NCBI GenBank assembly: GCA_017525235.1
Contig: JAFXTC010000063.1
Location: forward strand, 1-33,579
Direction: 5' to 3'
DNA length: 33,579 nucleotides
Source of the DNA: Bacteroidaceae bacterium
GTDB taxonomy: Bacteria; Bacteroidota; Bacteroidia; Bacteroidales; Bacteroidaceae
Part shown: piece after piece, positions 15,607-23,425 of the stretch
Numbering within the stretch: position 1 is the first letter of the stretch
Layout: each line of letters opens with the position of its first letter
Translations under genes and position numbers: made by a program
The notes under the pieces: model-generated
What the model saw: the letters and a program-made list of their open reading frames with translations, nothing else
The model's database searches: none
What the model was told of the DNA's origin: nothing

Positions 15607-17178
15607 ATGAGTACTCAAGCAGAAAAGATTAAGGAGTTGATTGAACTCCGTGCCAAGGCCCGTGTGGGTGGTGGCGAAAAGGCTATTGAGAAACAGCATG
15701 AGAAGGGTAAGTATACTGCCCGTGAGCGTATTGCCATGTTGCTGGATGAAGGTAGTTTTGAAGAGATGGACATGTTTGTACAGCATCGTTGCACAAACTT
15801 CGGTATGGATAAGAAGCATTATCTGGGCGATGGCGTAGTAACAGGTTGTGGTACTATCGATGGACGTCTGGTTTACGTCTTTGCTCAGGACTTCACTATC
15901 AGTGCAGGTTCTTTGTCAGAGATGTTGGCAAGCAAGATATGCAAGATTATGGACATTGCTATGAAGGTGGGTGCTCCTGTGATAGGTCTGAACGATTCTG
16001 GTGGCGCACGTCTGCAGGAGGGAATCAACGCTTTGGCTGGCTACTCCGAGATATTCCAGCGTAACATCATGGCTAGCGGTGTAATTCCTCAAATTAGTGC
16101 CATTATGGGTCCTTGTGCCGGTGGCGCCGTATACAGTCCTGCGCTTACTGACTTTACTCTGATGATTGAGAATACCAGTTATATGTTCCTTACAGGCCCT
16201 GGACCAGTCAAGGCTGTTTTGGGCGAGGTTGTTACTCAGGAGCAGCTGGGTGGGGCCAGTGTTCACTCTACCAAGAGCGGTGTAACACACTTTACTGCCA
16301 GCACAGAGGAAGAGGGCATTGCTCTTATCAAGAAGTTGCTCAGTTACATTCCTCAGAACAATATGGAGAAGACTCCCCGTGTAGAGTGTACTGATCCTGT
16401 TGATCGTACCGAGGATTTCTTGAACGAGATTCTTCCTGACAATCCCAACCATCCTTACAATATGTACGATGTAATTGCTGGTATTGTTGATAACGGCGAG
16501 TTCTTGGAGGTTCAGCCTAAGTTTGCCAAGAATATTATTATCGGTTTTGCCCGTTTCAATGGTCAGAGCGTAGGTATCGTAGCCAACCAGCCTAATCAGT
16601 TGGCAGGTGTGCTTGATTGCAATGCCTCACGTAAGGGTGCCCGTTTTGTTCGTTTCTGTGACGCATTCAATATTCCTATTGTAACTTTAGTTGATGTTCC
16701 CGGATTCTTGCCTGGAACTGGTCAGGAGTACAATGCAGTTATCCTTCATGGTGCCAAATTGCTCTATGCTTACGGAGAGTGTACAGTGCCCAAGGTAACC
16801 GTTACTTTGCGTAAGAGCTATGGTGGTAGTCACATTGTGATGAGTTGTAAGCAGTTGCGTGGCGATGCCAACTATGCATGGCCTAGCGCAGAGATTGCCG
16901 TTATGGGTGCCAGCGGTGCAGCTTCTGTTCTCTATGCCAAGGAGGCAAAGGAACTCAAGACAGAGGGTAAGGAAGAAGAGGCAAAGCAGTTCATGGCCGA
17001 CAAGATAGCCGAGTATGAGAATCTGTTCTCTAATCCCTATCAGGCAGCTAAGTATGGTTACATCGACGATGTTATTGAGCCTCGCAACACTCGTTTCCGC
17101 ATTATCCGTGCTCTGGAGCAGTTGCAGAACAAGAGGTTGACCAACCCTGCTAAAAAGCATGGTAACATTCCTTTGTAA
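15607..17178 (+). CDS. mmdA: Methylmalonyl-CoA decarboxylase carboxyltransferase (alpha) subunit
   Basis: A 523-residue acyl-CoA carboxyltransferase of the PccB/MmdA type. It moves the carboxyl group from methylmalonyl-CoA to the biotin of the carrier protein. Crotonase-fold oxyanion-hole motifs are visible in both halves: NDSGGARLQEGINALAGY and GPCAGGAVYSPALTDF in the first, VDVPGFLPGTGQEYN and YGGSHIVMSCKQLRGDANYAWPS (from about residue 407) in the second. By sequence alone it could be a propionyl-CoA carboxylase beta subunit. The three following genes (OadG-like, biotin carrier, OadB-like pump) and the absence of biotin carboxylase point to the Na+-translocating decarboxylase, as in Veillonella mmdADECB. 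It is the first gene of the operon, with its own promoter. Confidence 0.93.
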   Translation: MSTQAEKIKELIELRAKARVGGGEKAIEKQHEKGKYTARERIAMLLDEGSFEEMDMFVQHRCTNFGMDKKHYLGDGVVTGCGTIDGRLVYVFAQDFTISAGSLSEMLASKICKIMDIAMKVGAPVIGLNDSGGARLQEGINALAGYSEIFQRNIMASGVIPQISAIMGPCAGGAVYSPALTDFTLMIENTSYMFLTGPGPVKAVLGEVVTQEQLGGASVHSTKSGVTHFTASTEEEGIALIKKLLSYIPQNNMEKTPRVECTDPVDRTEDFLNEILPDNPNHPYNMYDVIAGIVDNGEFLEVQPKFAKNIIIGFARFNGQSVGIVANQPNQLAGVLDCNASRKGARFVRFCDAFNIPIVTLVDVPGFLPGTGQEYNAVILHGAKLLYAYGECTVPKVTVTLRKSYGGSHIVMSCKQLRGDANYAWPSAEIAVMGASGAASVLYAKEAKELKTEGKEEEAKQFMADKIAEYENLFSNPYQAAKYGYIDDVIEPRNTRFRIIRALEQLQNKRLTNPAKKHGNIPL

Positions 17179-17186
17179 GCAATTAA

Positions 17187-17528
17187 ATGATTAAAGTTAT
17201 GACAGTATTAACGATAACTCCCACATCATGGTATATAGCTGGTATCAGCCCATGTGTGGTATTTGCCATACTGGTTTTGCTGGTGTTGGTATTGATCGGT
17301 TTCGGCTTTATTGCCAGGCGTTCTAATGCAAATAAGCCAGCAGGCATTAAGGCACCAGCACTTGCTCCTGGCAAGCATGCCGATGCTGCTGATGGTGACG
17401 ATTTAGTAGTGGTTGCCACAGCCCTATACCTCTATCTCAATAGTGCTCACGATGAAGAAAGCGGTGTTATTACTATTAAAAACACCCAGCCTTCTAACTG
17501 GCACGCAGTATTAAACCCAAGATTTTAA
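17187..17528 (+). CDS. OadG-like small membrane subunit of the decarboxylase (delta/gamma)
   Basis: A 113-residue protein with one membrane span near residues 18-43 (IAGISPCVVFAILVLLVLVL), followed by a short soluble segment with DGDDLVVVATALYLYL. This layout is typical of OadG/MmdD subunits, which anchor the carboxyltransferase and biotin carrier to the membrane pump. The soluble tail ends in a WHAVLNPRF-like motif, a family feature. Position between mmdA (8-nt gap) and the biotin carrier supports the call. The start could be ATG 17187 or ATG 17199; no Shine-Dalgarno site decides. The Veillonella epsilon subunit has no separate counterpart here. Confidence 0.85.
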   Translation: MIKVMTVLTITPTSWYIAGISPCVVFAILVLLVLVLIGFGFIARRSNANKPAGIKAPALAPGKHADAADGDDLVVVATALYLYLNSAHDEESGVITIKNTQPSNWHAVLNPRF

Positions 17529-17540
17529 TTAGTACACAAA

Positions 17541-17969
17541 ATGAAAGAGTTTAAATTTAATATAAGTGGTAAAGAACATTCTGCTCATGTTGTAGAGCAC
17601 GAAGATACCCTCGAGGTAACCGTCGATGGCAAAATCTATACCGTAACCCTGCCTGAGCGCAAGCCCGCAGCTAAGCCTGTTGTTAAGCCTGTTGTAGCTA
17701 GTGCTACTCCTGCTGCAGCACCCGTTGCTGCTAAGCCTGCAGCTGCTCCTGCTGGTGGTAATGTTGTTACAGCTCCCCTGAATGGTAAGATTACGCAGGT
17801 ATTGGTAAAGGCCGGTGACCAAGTGGCTGCCGGTGATACCGTAGTGATGCTCGAGGCCATGAAGATGGAGAATAGTATTACTGCTGAAGCTGCTGGTACC
17901 GTAAAGGCTGTTCTTGTTAACGTGGGTGACCAGGTTGATGGCGGTCAGGCTCTTGTTGAGCTGGCATAA
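17541..17969 (+). CDS. mmdC: Biotin carrier subunit of the decarboxylase
   Basis: A 142-residue biotin carboxyl carrier protein. Residues 1-40 form an N-terminal beta domain, 41-73 an Ala/Pro/Lys-rich flexible linker typical of swinging-arm carriers, and 74-142 the biotinyl/lipoyl domain with the biotinylation motif EAMKMEN (K108 predicted biotinylated). It shuttles the carboxyl group from the carboxyltransferase to the membrane beta subunit, where decarboxylation drives sodium export. The gap to the previous gene is 12 nt, consistent with one operon. The Pro/Ala linker uses repeated GCT/CCT codons and may vary in length between strains. Confidence 0.95.
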   Translation: MKEFKFNISGKEHSAHVVEHEDTLEVTVDGKIYTVTLPERKPAAKPVVKPVVASATPAAAPVAAKPAAAPAGGNVVTAPLNGKITQVLVKAGDQVAAGDTVVMLEAMKMENSITAEAAGTVKAVLVNVGDQVDGGQALVELA

Positions 17970-18015
17970 GGCAATACAGAATATAGCAGATAGTAAAGTT
18001 AAACTAAGTATTGCC

Positions 18016-19302
18016 ATGAAACTGTTTAAGTTTTTCAGCGTATTGGCCTTAATGCTTTTGGTTTGCACACCTGTTATGGCAGCCGGCTTTAATGCAGAAG
18101 AGGGTATAAGTAAGTTTGTTGAGGAGATGGGTTTTGTATCCTTCTTTATGGGTGAGGGGTGGAAGAATGCCGTGATGATTCTCATTGGTTGCTTCCTGCT
18201 CTATCTTGCCATCAAGAAAGAATATGAGCCTCTGTTGCTCCTTCCCATAGCTTTTGGTATGATTCTCACTAATCTGCCTGGTGCCGGTATGTACGATTCA
18301 GAGATGTGGAACAATGAGTTCCTGAACCCTGCTAGCCCAAACTACCATAGCTATGGTTATATCATGGCGCATGGAGGTTTGCTGGATATCCTCTATATAG
18401 GTGTCAAGGCAGGTGTCTATCCTTGCCTTATCTTCCTGGGCGTGGGTGCCATGACCGACTTTGGGCCACTGATTGCAAACCCCAAGAGTCTTTTGTTAGG
18501 TGCTGCCGCACAGTTAGGTATCTTTGCCACTTTCCTGGTAACACAGATGGATCTGCCTATCTTTGGCTTCACCGCTGCACAGGCTGCTTCTATTGGTATT
18601 ATTGGTGGTGCCGATGGTCCTACGGCTATCTTCCTCACTAGTAAGCTGGCTCCCGAGTTGTTGGGTCCCATTGCCGTTGCAGCTTATAGTTATATGGCTT
18701 TGGTTCCTGTTATCCAACCTCCCATCATGAAGTTGCTTACTACTGAAAAGGAACGTAAGATTCGTATGTCACAACTGCGTGAGGTTAGCAAGAAGGAGAA
18801 AATTCTTTTTCCAATTATTGTTGCCATTGTAGTTTCATTGGTTGTTCCTTCTGCAGGAACCCTTGTGGGCTGTCTCATGTTGGGTAACCTTATGAAGGAG
18901 AGTGGTGTGGTAGAGCGACTGAGCAAGGCTGCACAAAACGAATTGAACAACATTGTTGTTATTTGTCTGGGTCTTACCGTAGGTGCTACAGCGACAGCTA
19001 CTTCATTCATGAATTGGCAAACATTAGGTATCCTCTGTGTAGGTGTTGTTGCTTTTGGCATTGGTTCTGCGGGTGGCGTGCTCATGGCTAAGATTATGAA
19101 CCTTTTCCTCAAGGAGAAAATCAATCCTCTGATAGGCTCTGCAGGAGTGAGTGCCGTTCCTATGGCTGCACGTGTCAGTCAGACTGTGGGTCAGGAAGCC
19201 GACAAACGCAACTTTCTGCTTATGCACGCCATGGGTCCAAATGTGGCCGGTGTGATTGGCTCAGCTGTTGCAGCTGGTATTTTACTTAGTTTCCTTGGTT
19301 AA
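18016..19302 (+). CDS. mmdB: Sodium-pumping beta subunit of the decarboxylase (OadB family)
   Basis: A 428-residue inner-membrane protein of the OadB/MmdB/GcdB family. It decarboxylates carboxybiotin and couples this to Na+ export. Hallmarks are [41 protein letters not shown] (the conserved Asp region) and [20 protein letters not shown]. At least nine hydrophobic segments are visible. ATG 18016 is chosen because the longer frame (from 17914) overlaps the biotin-carrier gene. From 18016 the protein begins with a signal-peptide-like segment ([24 protein letters not shown]). It closes the operon, and a large palindrome follows. Confidence 0.94.
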   Translation: MKLFKFFSVLALMLLVCTPVMAAGFNAEEGISKFVEEMGFVSFFMGEGWKNAVMILIGCFLLYLAIKKEYEPLLLLPIAFGMILTNLPGAGMYDSEMWNNEFLNPASPNYHSYGYIMAHGGLLDILYIGVKAGVYPCLIFLGVGAMTDFGPLIANPKSLLLGAAAQLGIFATFLVTQMDLPIFGFTAAQAASIGIIGGADGPTAIFLTSKLAPELLGPIAVAAYSYMALVPVIQPPIMKLLTTEKERKIRMSQLREVSKKEKILFPIIVAIVVSLVVPSAGTLVGCLMLGNLMKESGVVERLSKAAQNELNNIVVICLGLTVGATATATSFMNWQTLGILCVGVVAFGIGSAGGVLMAKIMNLFLKEKINPLIGSAGVSAVPMAARVSQTVGQEADKRNFLLMHAMGPNVAGVIGSAVAAGILLSFLG

Positions 19303-19309
19303 TTGAATC

Positions 19310-19335
19310 CGTTATTACGTCATGACGTGATAACG
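19310..19335. promoter_or_regulatory. 26-nt near-perfect palindrome
   Basis: Positions 19310-19335 form an inverted repeat with a single mismatched pair; the core at 19317-19328 is ACGTCATGACGT. It starts 8 nt after the mmdB stop and 32 nt before the histidine-phosphatase ATG. There is no T tract, so an operator for the downstream genes fits better than a terminator. Confidence 0.6.
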
Positions 19336-19366
19336 ATATTACGAAAAACATGCAATTAAAATTAAA

Positions 19367-20662
19367 ATGAGAAAAATCTTTATATTCTTACTGGCGGCTT
19401 TTCAAACCGCCAGTATGCTTTTAGCTCAGCCGGACTGGAGCAAAGCACGTCAGGAAATTCACGATAATATCCGTCTCTCTGCCAGCAATCTTTTGGCTTA
19501 TCAAGACCCTACAGATGCCGATGTGTTAACACCAACTCCTAAGGGTTATGAACCCTTCTATATGTCGCATTATGGTCGTCATGGCAGTCGTTGGCTTTGC
19601 GGTGACGGAGAATATCAGGATGCTCTGAATCCCCTTCGAAAGGCTAAGGCATTAGGTAAATTGACTGCAACAGGTGAGCAGATGCTGGCCGATATGGAAA
19701 AGTTCTACCTTTGTTGCAATAAGCGTGCTGGCGACCTTACAACGGTAGGCGAGCGTCAGCACCATCGTATTGGTAAGCGAATGACGGAACGTTTTCCCAC
19801 TATCTTTAATTCCAAAAACAGCGAGGTAGATGCTCGTAGTACCGTAGTAAAGCGCTGCATAATGTCTATGATGGCCGAGTGCGAGGAACTGACCGCCTTC
19901 AATCCCAAATTGAAGATTCATAACGATGTGGGTGACTGTTTCCAGTACTATCTGGCTCCCAGTATGCCTTCTGAGATTAGAAAGGCCATCAATAAGAGAG
20001 GCAATCTGGTAAATGACTATCGAAAGAAATTTATTCACCCAGAGCGTTTTATCGGTTCCATTTTCAACGACGAGGTTTATGTTCGCGACAGTGTTGAGCA
20101 GGAGCGTTTGATGCGTCACATCTTTAATGTTGCTAGCAATATGCAGAGCCATGACAATGGCATAGATATGTACCATTATTTCACAGAAGAAGAGTGCTAC
20201 GATATCTGGCGCACGCATAATATTGAATGGTACTCTGGTTATGGCGCTTGTCCACTTAGTGACAAGAAGGCTCCTCTCCGTGTTAGCGGTTTGCTGAAAA
20301 ATTTCATTGAAACGGCAGACACCATTGTAGGCAGTAAGACCTTCCACGGCGCTACCCTTCGCTTTGGACATGAGGTTTATGTGCTTCCAATGGCAACTTT
20401 GATGGAATTAGGTGATGCAGGCAGGGAGATTTCCGATATGGACCGTCTGGATTACTCTTGGGCTAATTACCGCATCTTTCCCATGGCAAGTAATATACAG
20501 CTGATTTTCTATCGTCCTAAGAAGGGAAAAGATGGAGACGTTCTTGTAAAGGCACTCCTTAATGAGCGTGAGGTAACCCTGCCAGGCACTCCTGTTACAG
20601 GTCCTTATTACAAGTGGGCAGACCTAAGAGCATACTATCTAAAGAAGATGTCCATCTTATAG
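19367..20662 (+). CDS. MINPP/phytase-like histidine phosphatase
   Basis: A 431-residue secreted clade-2 histidine phosphatase. It has a signal peptide (residues 1-20, cleaved before QPDW). The catalytic RHGSR motif is at 71-75 (phospho-accepting H72). The C-terminal proton-donor motif is H335-E336 in LRFGHEVYVLPMATL, resembling the His-Ala-Glu class of multiple inositol polyphosphate phosphatases rather than the His-Asp of AppA-type phytases. Family members remove phosphates from inositol hexakisphosphate, and a Bacteroides thetaiotaomicron homologue is a known phytate degrader. Phosphate scavenging from plant phytate in the gut is the likely role; it may instead act on other phosphate esters. 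The gap to the downstream EEP gene is 67 nt and contains short repeats. Confidence 0.88.
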   Translation: MRKIFIFLLAAFQTASMLLAQPDWSKARQEIHDNIRLSASNLLAYQDPTDADVLTPTPKGYEPFYMSHYGRHGSRWLCGDGEYQDALNPLRKAKALGKLTATGEQMLADMEKFYLCCNKRAGDLTTVGERQHHRIGKRMTERFPTIFNSKNSEVDARSTVVKRCIMSMMAECEELTAFNPKLKIHNDVGDCFQYYLAPSMPSEIRKAINKRGNLVNDYRKKFIHPERFIGSIFNDEVYVRDSVEQERLMRHIFNVASNMQSHDNGIDMYHYFTEEECYDIWRTHNIEWYSGYGACPLSDKKAPLRVSGLLKNFIETADTIVGSKTFHGATLRFGHEVYVLPMATLMELGDAGREISDMDRLDYSWANYRIFPMASNIQLIFYRPKKGKDGDVLVKALLNEREVTLPGTPVTGPYYKWADLRAYYLKKMSIL

Positions 20663-20729
20663 ACTTTAGGCTTTAGACGTTAGAATTTAGTTCCCTCTTT
20701 CGGGGAGGGGCTAAGGGTGAAACTTTATT
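20662..20729. repeat. Repeat-filled spacer between phosphatase and EEP genes
   Basis: Octamers GACTTTAG, GCTTTAGA, CGTTAGAA plus TTTAG run from 20662 to 20690; they are the reverse complement of the octamer family at 5086-5145. A CCCTC/GAGGG inverted repeat follows near 20693-20709. Confidence 0.65.
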
Positions 20730-21671
20730 ATGAAATACACAAAATGGTTTTTTCTTTGCTGTCTGATTTCTTGTTTGACGGCTTATGCGCAGGACGATGT
20801 GATGACGCTGCGTATGATGACCTACAACATTCAGCATGGGGCGGGATCCGATGGTGTGATAGATCTTAATCGTCAGGCAGCGATTATTGGTGATGCTACG
20901 CCCGATGTGGTAGGACTGCAGGAAGTGGACAGTTGCGTAAAACGTTCCAGCTATGTACACCAGGCCGCTATTCTGGCAAAGTCACTTGGAATGTACAGCA
21001 CGTTTGGTCCTGCCATTCCACTTACTGGAGGAAAGTATGGAGTGGCAATCCTCAGCAAGGAAAAACCTTTATCCCATCATAATATACCTTTGCCCGGAAA
21101 TGAAAAAAGAACCCTGTTGGTATGCGAGTTCGAAGAGTATGTTTTTGCCTGTACACATCTTGCTCTTGAAGAGGAGAATCGTTTAACCTCGTTAGACATT
21201 ATCTTGGAGGAAGCTGCTCAGTGGGATAAGCCTTTCTTTATCTGTGGTGACTGGAATGATGAACCATCTTCTACGTTCATAACTAAAATGAAGAAGAAGT
21301 TTTCCATTCTGAATAATACTTCAAGTAGCAGTGCCAACTTTACGTTTCCAGCTGGTACCCCCAAGAAAATTATAGACTATATAGCCAGCTATGGACGTGT
21401 TTATAAATCTGTACGTAAACGTCAAGTTCTTAATGAACCGGAGGCTTCAGACCATCGTCCTGTTCTGGTTGAAATAAGAATGGATCGTTATACAACCCCC
21501 ATATTCTCTCTTACGGAAGATAATGTTCAAGGGTTCAAAAGTTCAGGGGTTCAATCAGACGCAGTCTACGATATGGGTGGAAGAAAAGTTAATTCCTCGC
21601 TCTTCACTGTTCACTCTTCACTCAAGAAGGGACTCTACATTGTGAATGGTAAGATAATTCAGGTGAGGTAA
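20730..21671 (+). CDS. Secreted endonuclease/exonuclease/phosphatase-fold enzyme with sorting tail
   Basis: A 313-residue protein with a signal peptide (residues 1-20, ending AYAQ). The EEP catalytic domain covers ~25-250: MTYNIQHG, VGLQEVD (catalytic Glu), GGKYGVAILSK, CTHLALEE, CGDWNDEP and the terminal EASDHRPVLV (Asp-His pair). EEP enzymes cleave phosphodiesters in DNA, sphingomyelin or phosphoinositides; the substrate is not readable. Adjacency to the MINPP-like phosphatase hints at phosphate or phosphoinositide scavenging. After the domain come four in-frame octamer repeats, then a sorting-like tail (YDMGGRKV...GLYIVNGKI) interrupted by heptamer repeats encoding SSLFTVHSSL. The 3' end overlaps the convergent SpoIIE gene by 13 nt. 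Confidence 0.88.
   Translation: MKYTKWFFLCCLISCLTAYAQDDVMTLRMMTYNIQHGAGSDGVIDLNRQAAIIGDATPDVVGLQEVDSCVKRSSYVHQAAILAKSLGMYSTFGPAIPLTGGKYGVAILSKEKPLSHHNIPLPGNEKRTLLVCEFEEYVFACTHLALEEENRLTSLDIILEEAAQWDKPFFICGDWNDEPSSTFITKMKKKFSILNNTSSSSANFTFPAGTPKKIIDYIASYGRVYKSVRKRQVLNEPEASDHRPVLVEIRMDRYTTPIFSLTEDNVQGFKSSGVQSDAVYDMGGRKVNSSLFTVHSSLKKGLYIVNGKIIQVR
21525..21556 (+). repeat. In-frame octamer array in the EEP gene
   Basis: GTTCAAGG, GTTCAAAA, GTTCAGGG, GTTCAATC encode VQGFKSSGVQS between the catalytic domain and the tail. It is the same unit as the array in the CotH protein tail at 13340-13379. Confidence 0.85.
21594..21621 (+). repeat. In-frame heptamer array in the EEP sorting tail
   Basis: TCCTCGC, TCTTCAC, TGTTCAC, TCTTCAC occupy a 7-nt register and encode SSLFTVHSSL. 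The insert lies between GGRKV and KKGLYIV, the same tail position as the octamers in the CotH protein. Confidence 0.85.
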
Positions 21672-23425
21672 GAGAAGAACTTGCATTTGATAGCAAGCAT
21701 CGTGAGGTCATCGTTCTGTTCAGCATTGCCTACAAATTGGCATAAAGCTTCTTTTTGAAGTTTAATAATAGTTTCCGGATCGAATGATTTGTCTGCAAGT
21801 GCCTTACGTGCAATTCTTAGTATCCGTTGTTTGCCAAATTGTGTGTGGGCATAATTCTCTGCCTCTGAGAGTCCATCGGTATATAGGAAGATGGTAGTCT
21901 CTGGGTATATCTGTGTTTCTTGACCCTCATAGTTCCATTTAGAGATCATCCCGACAGGAATGTTATTGTTAGAAGGAAGCAACCCTACACCTTTGCCAAT
22001 GAGTAATGGCTCTTCGTGGCCGGCATTGCAATAGCGCAATCGTCCTGTTGCCAATTCGAGCACACCAACAAATAGTGTTACAAACATGTCTGAATCATTC
22101 ATGTCGGCTATAGACTCGTTCAATGCTGTAACGATGGTTTCCGGTAGATCTTCATGAGCCGAGACGGTGCGGAAAAGGCTACGTGTGACAGCCATTACCA
22201 GCGAAGCAGGTACACCTTTACCAGAAACATCGCCTATGCAAAAGAAGAGTTTTTCGTCGCGTATGTGAAAATCGTAGAGGTCACCTCCTACCTCCTTGGC
22301 TGGTACAAGTGATGCAAAGATGTCCACATCCTTTCGATCAGGATAGGGGGGAAAGGTCTTAGGCAACATACTTTCCTGAATGCTCCGGGCTATGCGTAAT
22401 TCACTGCCTATACGTTCTTTTTCAGCTGTAGCCTCCCGTAGTGAACGTGCACTCCGAGCGGTGCGGTAAACAATATAACAGAGCAATGCCAGACCAGCCA
22501 ATCCAAGTAGTAATATGTATGTGGCAGATTTTCGCAGACTAGAATATATATCTTTGTCATTACAAACAACAGCCATTGACCATCCCGTTTCACCGTCTAT
22601 CGGGGCATAGAATACACACTTCTTTTGACCGTCGATGCCCACAATATTTTTATGACCGCTTTTCCCGTTCAACATCTGCTTGTTTATAAACTGGATCGTG
22701 GTATCGGCAGCAGAGGAGGTGATTTCCTGAATAGTGTTGCGCATAATAAAACGACTGTCAGGACCTACTAAGACTTTACCTGTGCGTGAGATGACAATAT
22801 TAAAACTCTGTGGATAGATGTTATTTGTATTTATTACGTCAGAAAGCCAGTCGAGCGAAACGTCGGCTCCTAACAAACCTACGATCTTTCCCCTTCCGTC
22901 ATGCACAGGTATGGTATATGTGCACAGCATCATACGTGCTCCTGCCTCGTCGAAATATGGCTCACTCCATCTTCCCTTTCCTGCTTTAATGCCGTTCTGG
23001 TAGAATTCCATCTCCAGGTAGTTGTGATGGGCACTTCCTATCTGCTCCTGTTCTATAATACCAAAGGAACGTCGTGCTACATATGGTTCATACCAATGCC
23101 CTTTTTGCGGATAGTAATCGGGCTCAAACATCAATCCCACACCCACGACGGTTGGGTTCTGTTCCAGCATCCTGCGAATATCTGTGTAAAGCGAATCGGG
23201 CCATTTTAATCTACGTTCTATCGTCCAGAGAGTGTTGGCCATAGCGGTCTCAACGGTAATCATTACGTTTCTGACCTCTAAGTTTTTTACCTGTAATTCG
23301 CTCTTTGCCCTGCTCTCCACCTCACCACGTATACCTTTTTGGGCAAACATGAATTGAACAGCAAAGATAAGTTCCAGTAGTGCTGCTACGGTTATAATGA
23401 TGGCAACACTATATTTTGATTTCAT
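21659..23425 (-). CDS. Cache-sensor SpoIIE-type PP2C phosphatase
   Basis: A 588-residue membrane sensor phosphatase. TM1 is near residues 5-26. An extracytoplasmic double-Cache-like region spans ~30-295 (VGVGLMFEPDYYP, GLLGADVSLDWLSDVI, NIVISRTGKVLV). TM2 is near 300-322, then a coiled linker (SLREATAEKERIGSELRIARSIQESMLP) leads to the SpoIIE/PP2C domain at ~365-585 with metal motifs EVGGDLYDF, GDVSGKGVPASLVM, YCNAGHEEP and LYTDGLSEAEN. Such phosphatases dephosphorylate STAS-domain proteins. ATG 23425 gives a 4-nt ATGA overlap with the upstream STAS-kinase stop; a TTG at 23434 is the alternative. The coupling makes that STAS domain the obvious substrate. The ligand is unknown. Confidence 0.93.
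   Translation of the reverse strand: MKSKYSVAIIITVAALLELIFAVQFMFAQKGIRGEVESRAKSELQVKNLEVRNVMITVETAMANTLWTIERRLKWPDSLYTDIRRMLEQNPTVVGVGLMFEPDYYPQKGHWYEPYVARRSFGIIEQEQIGSAHHNYLEMEFYQNGIKAGKGRWSEPYFDEAGARMMLCTYTIPVHDGRGKIVGLLGADVSLDWLSDVINTNNIYPQSFNIVISRTGKVLVGPDSRFIMRNTIQEITSSAADTTIQFINKQMLNGKSGHKNIVGIDGQKKCVFYAPIDGETGWSMAVVCNDKDIYSSLRKSATYILLLGLAGLALLCYIVYRTARSARSLREATAEKERIGSELRIARSIQESMLPKTFPPYPDRKDVDIFASLVPAKEVGGDLYDFHIRDEKLFFCIGDVSGKGVPASLVMAVTRSLFRTVSAHEDLPETIVTALNESIADMNDSDMFVTLFVGVLELATGRLRYCNAGHEEPLLIGKGVGLLPSNNNIPVGMISKWNYEGQETQIYPETTIFLYTDGLSEAENYAHTQFGKQRILRIARKALADKSFDPETIIKLQKEALCQFVGNAEQNDDLTMLAIKCKFFSYLT

Noticed and set aside
15607-17178. Propionyl-CoA carboxylase beta subunit
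   Set aside because: Sequence alone allows it, but no biotin carboxylase gene is present and the next three genes form a sodium-pumping decarboxylase.
17914-18015. Long N-terminal extension of the beta decarboxylase subunit
   Set aside because: It overlaps the end of the biotin-carrier gene, and the ATG at 18016 opens directly onto a hydrophobic signal-like segment.
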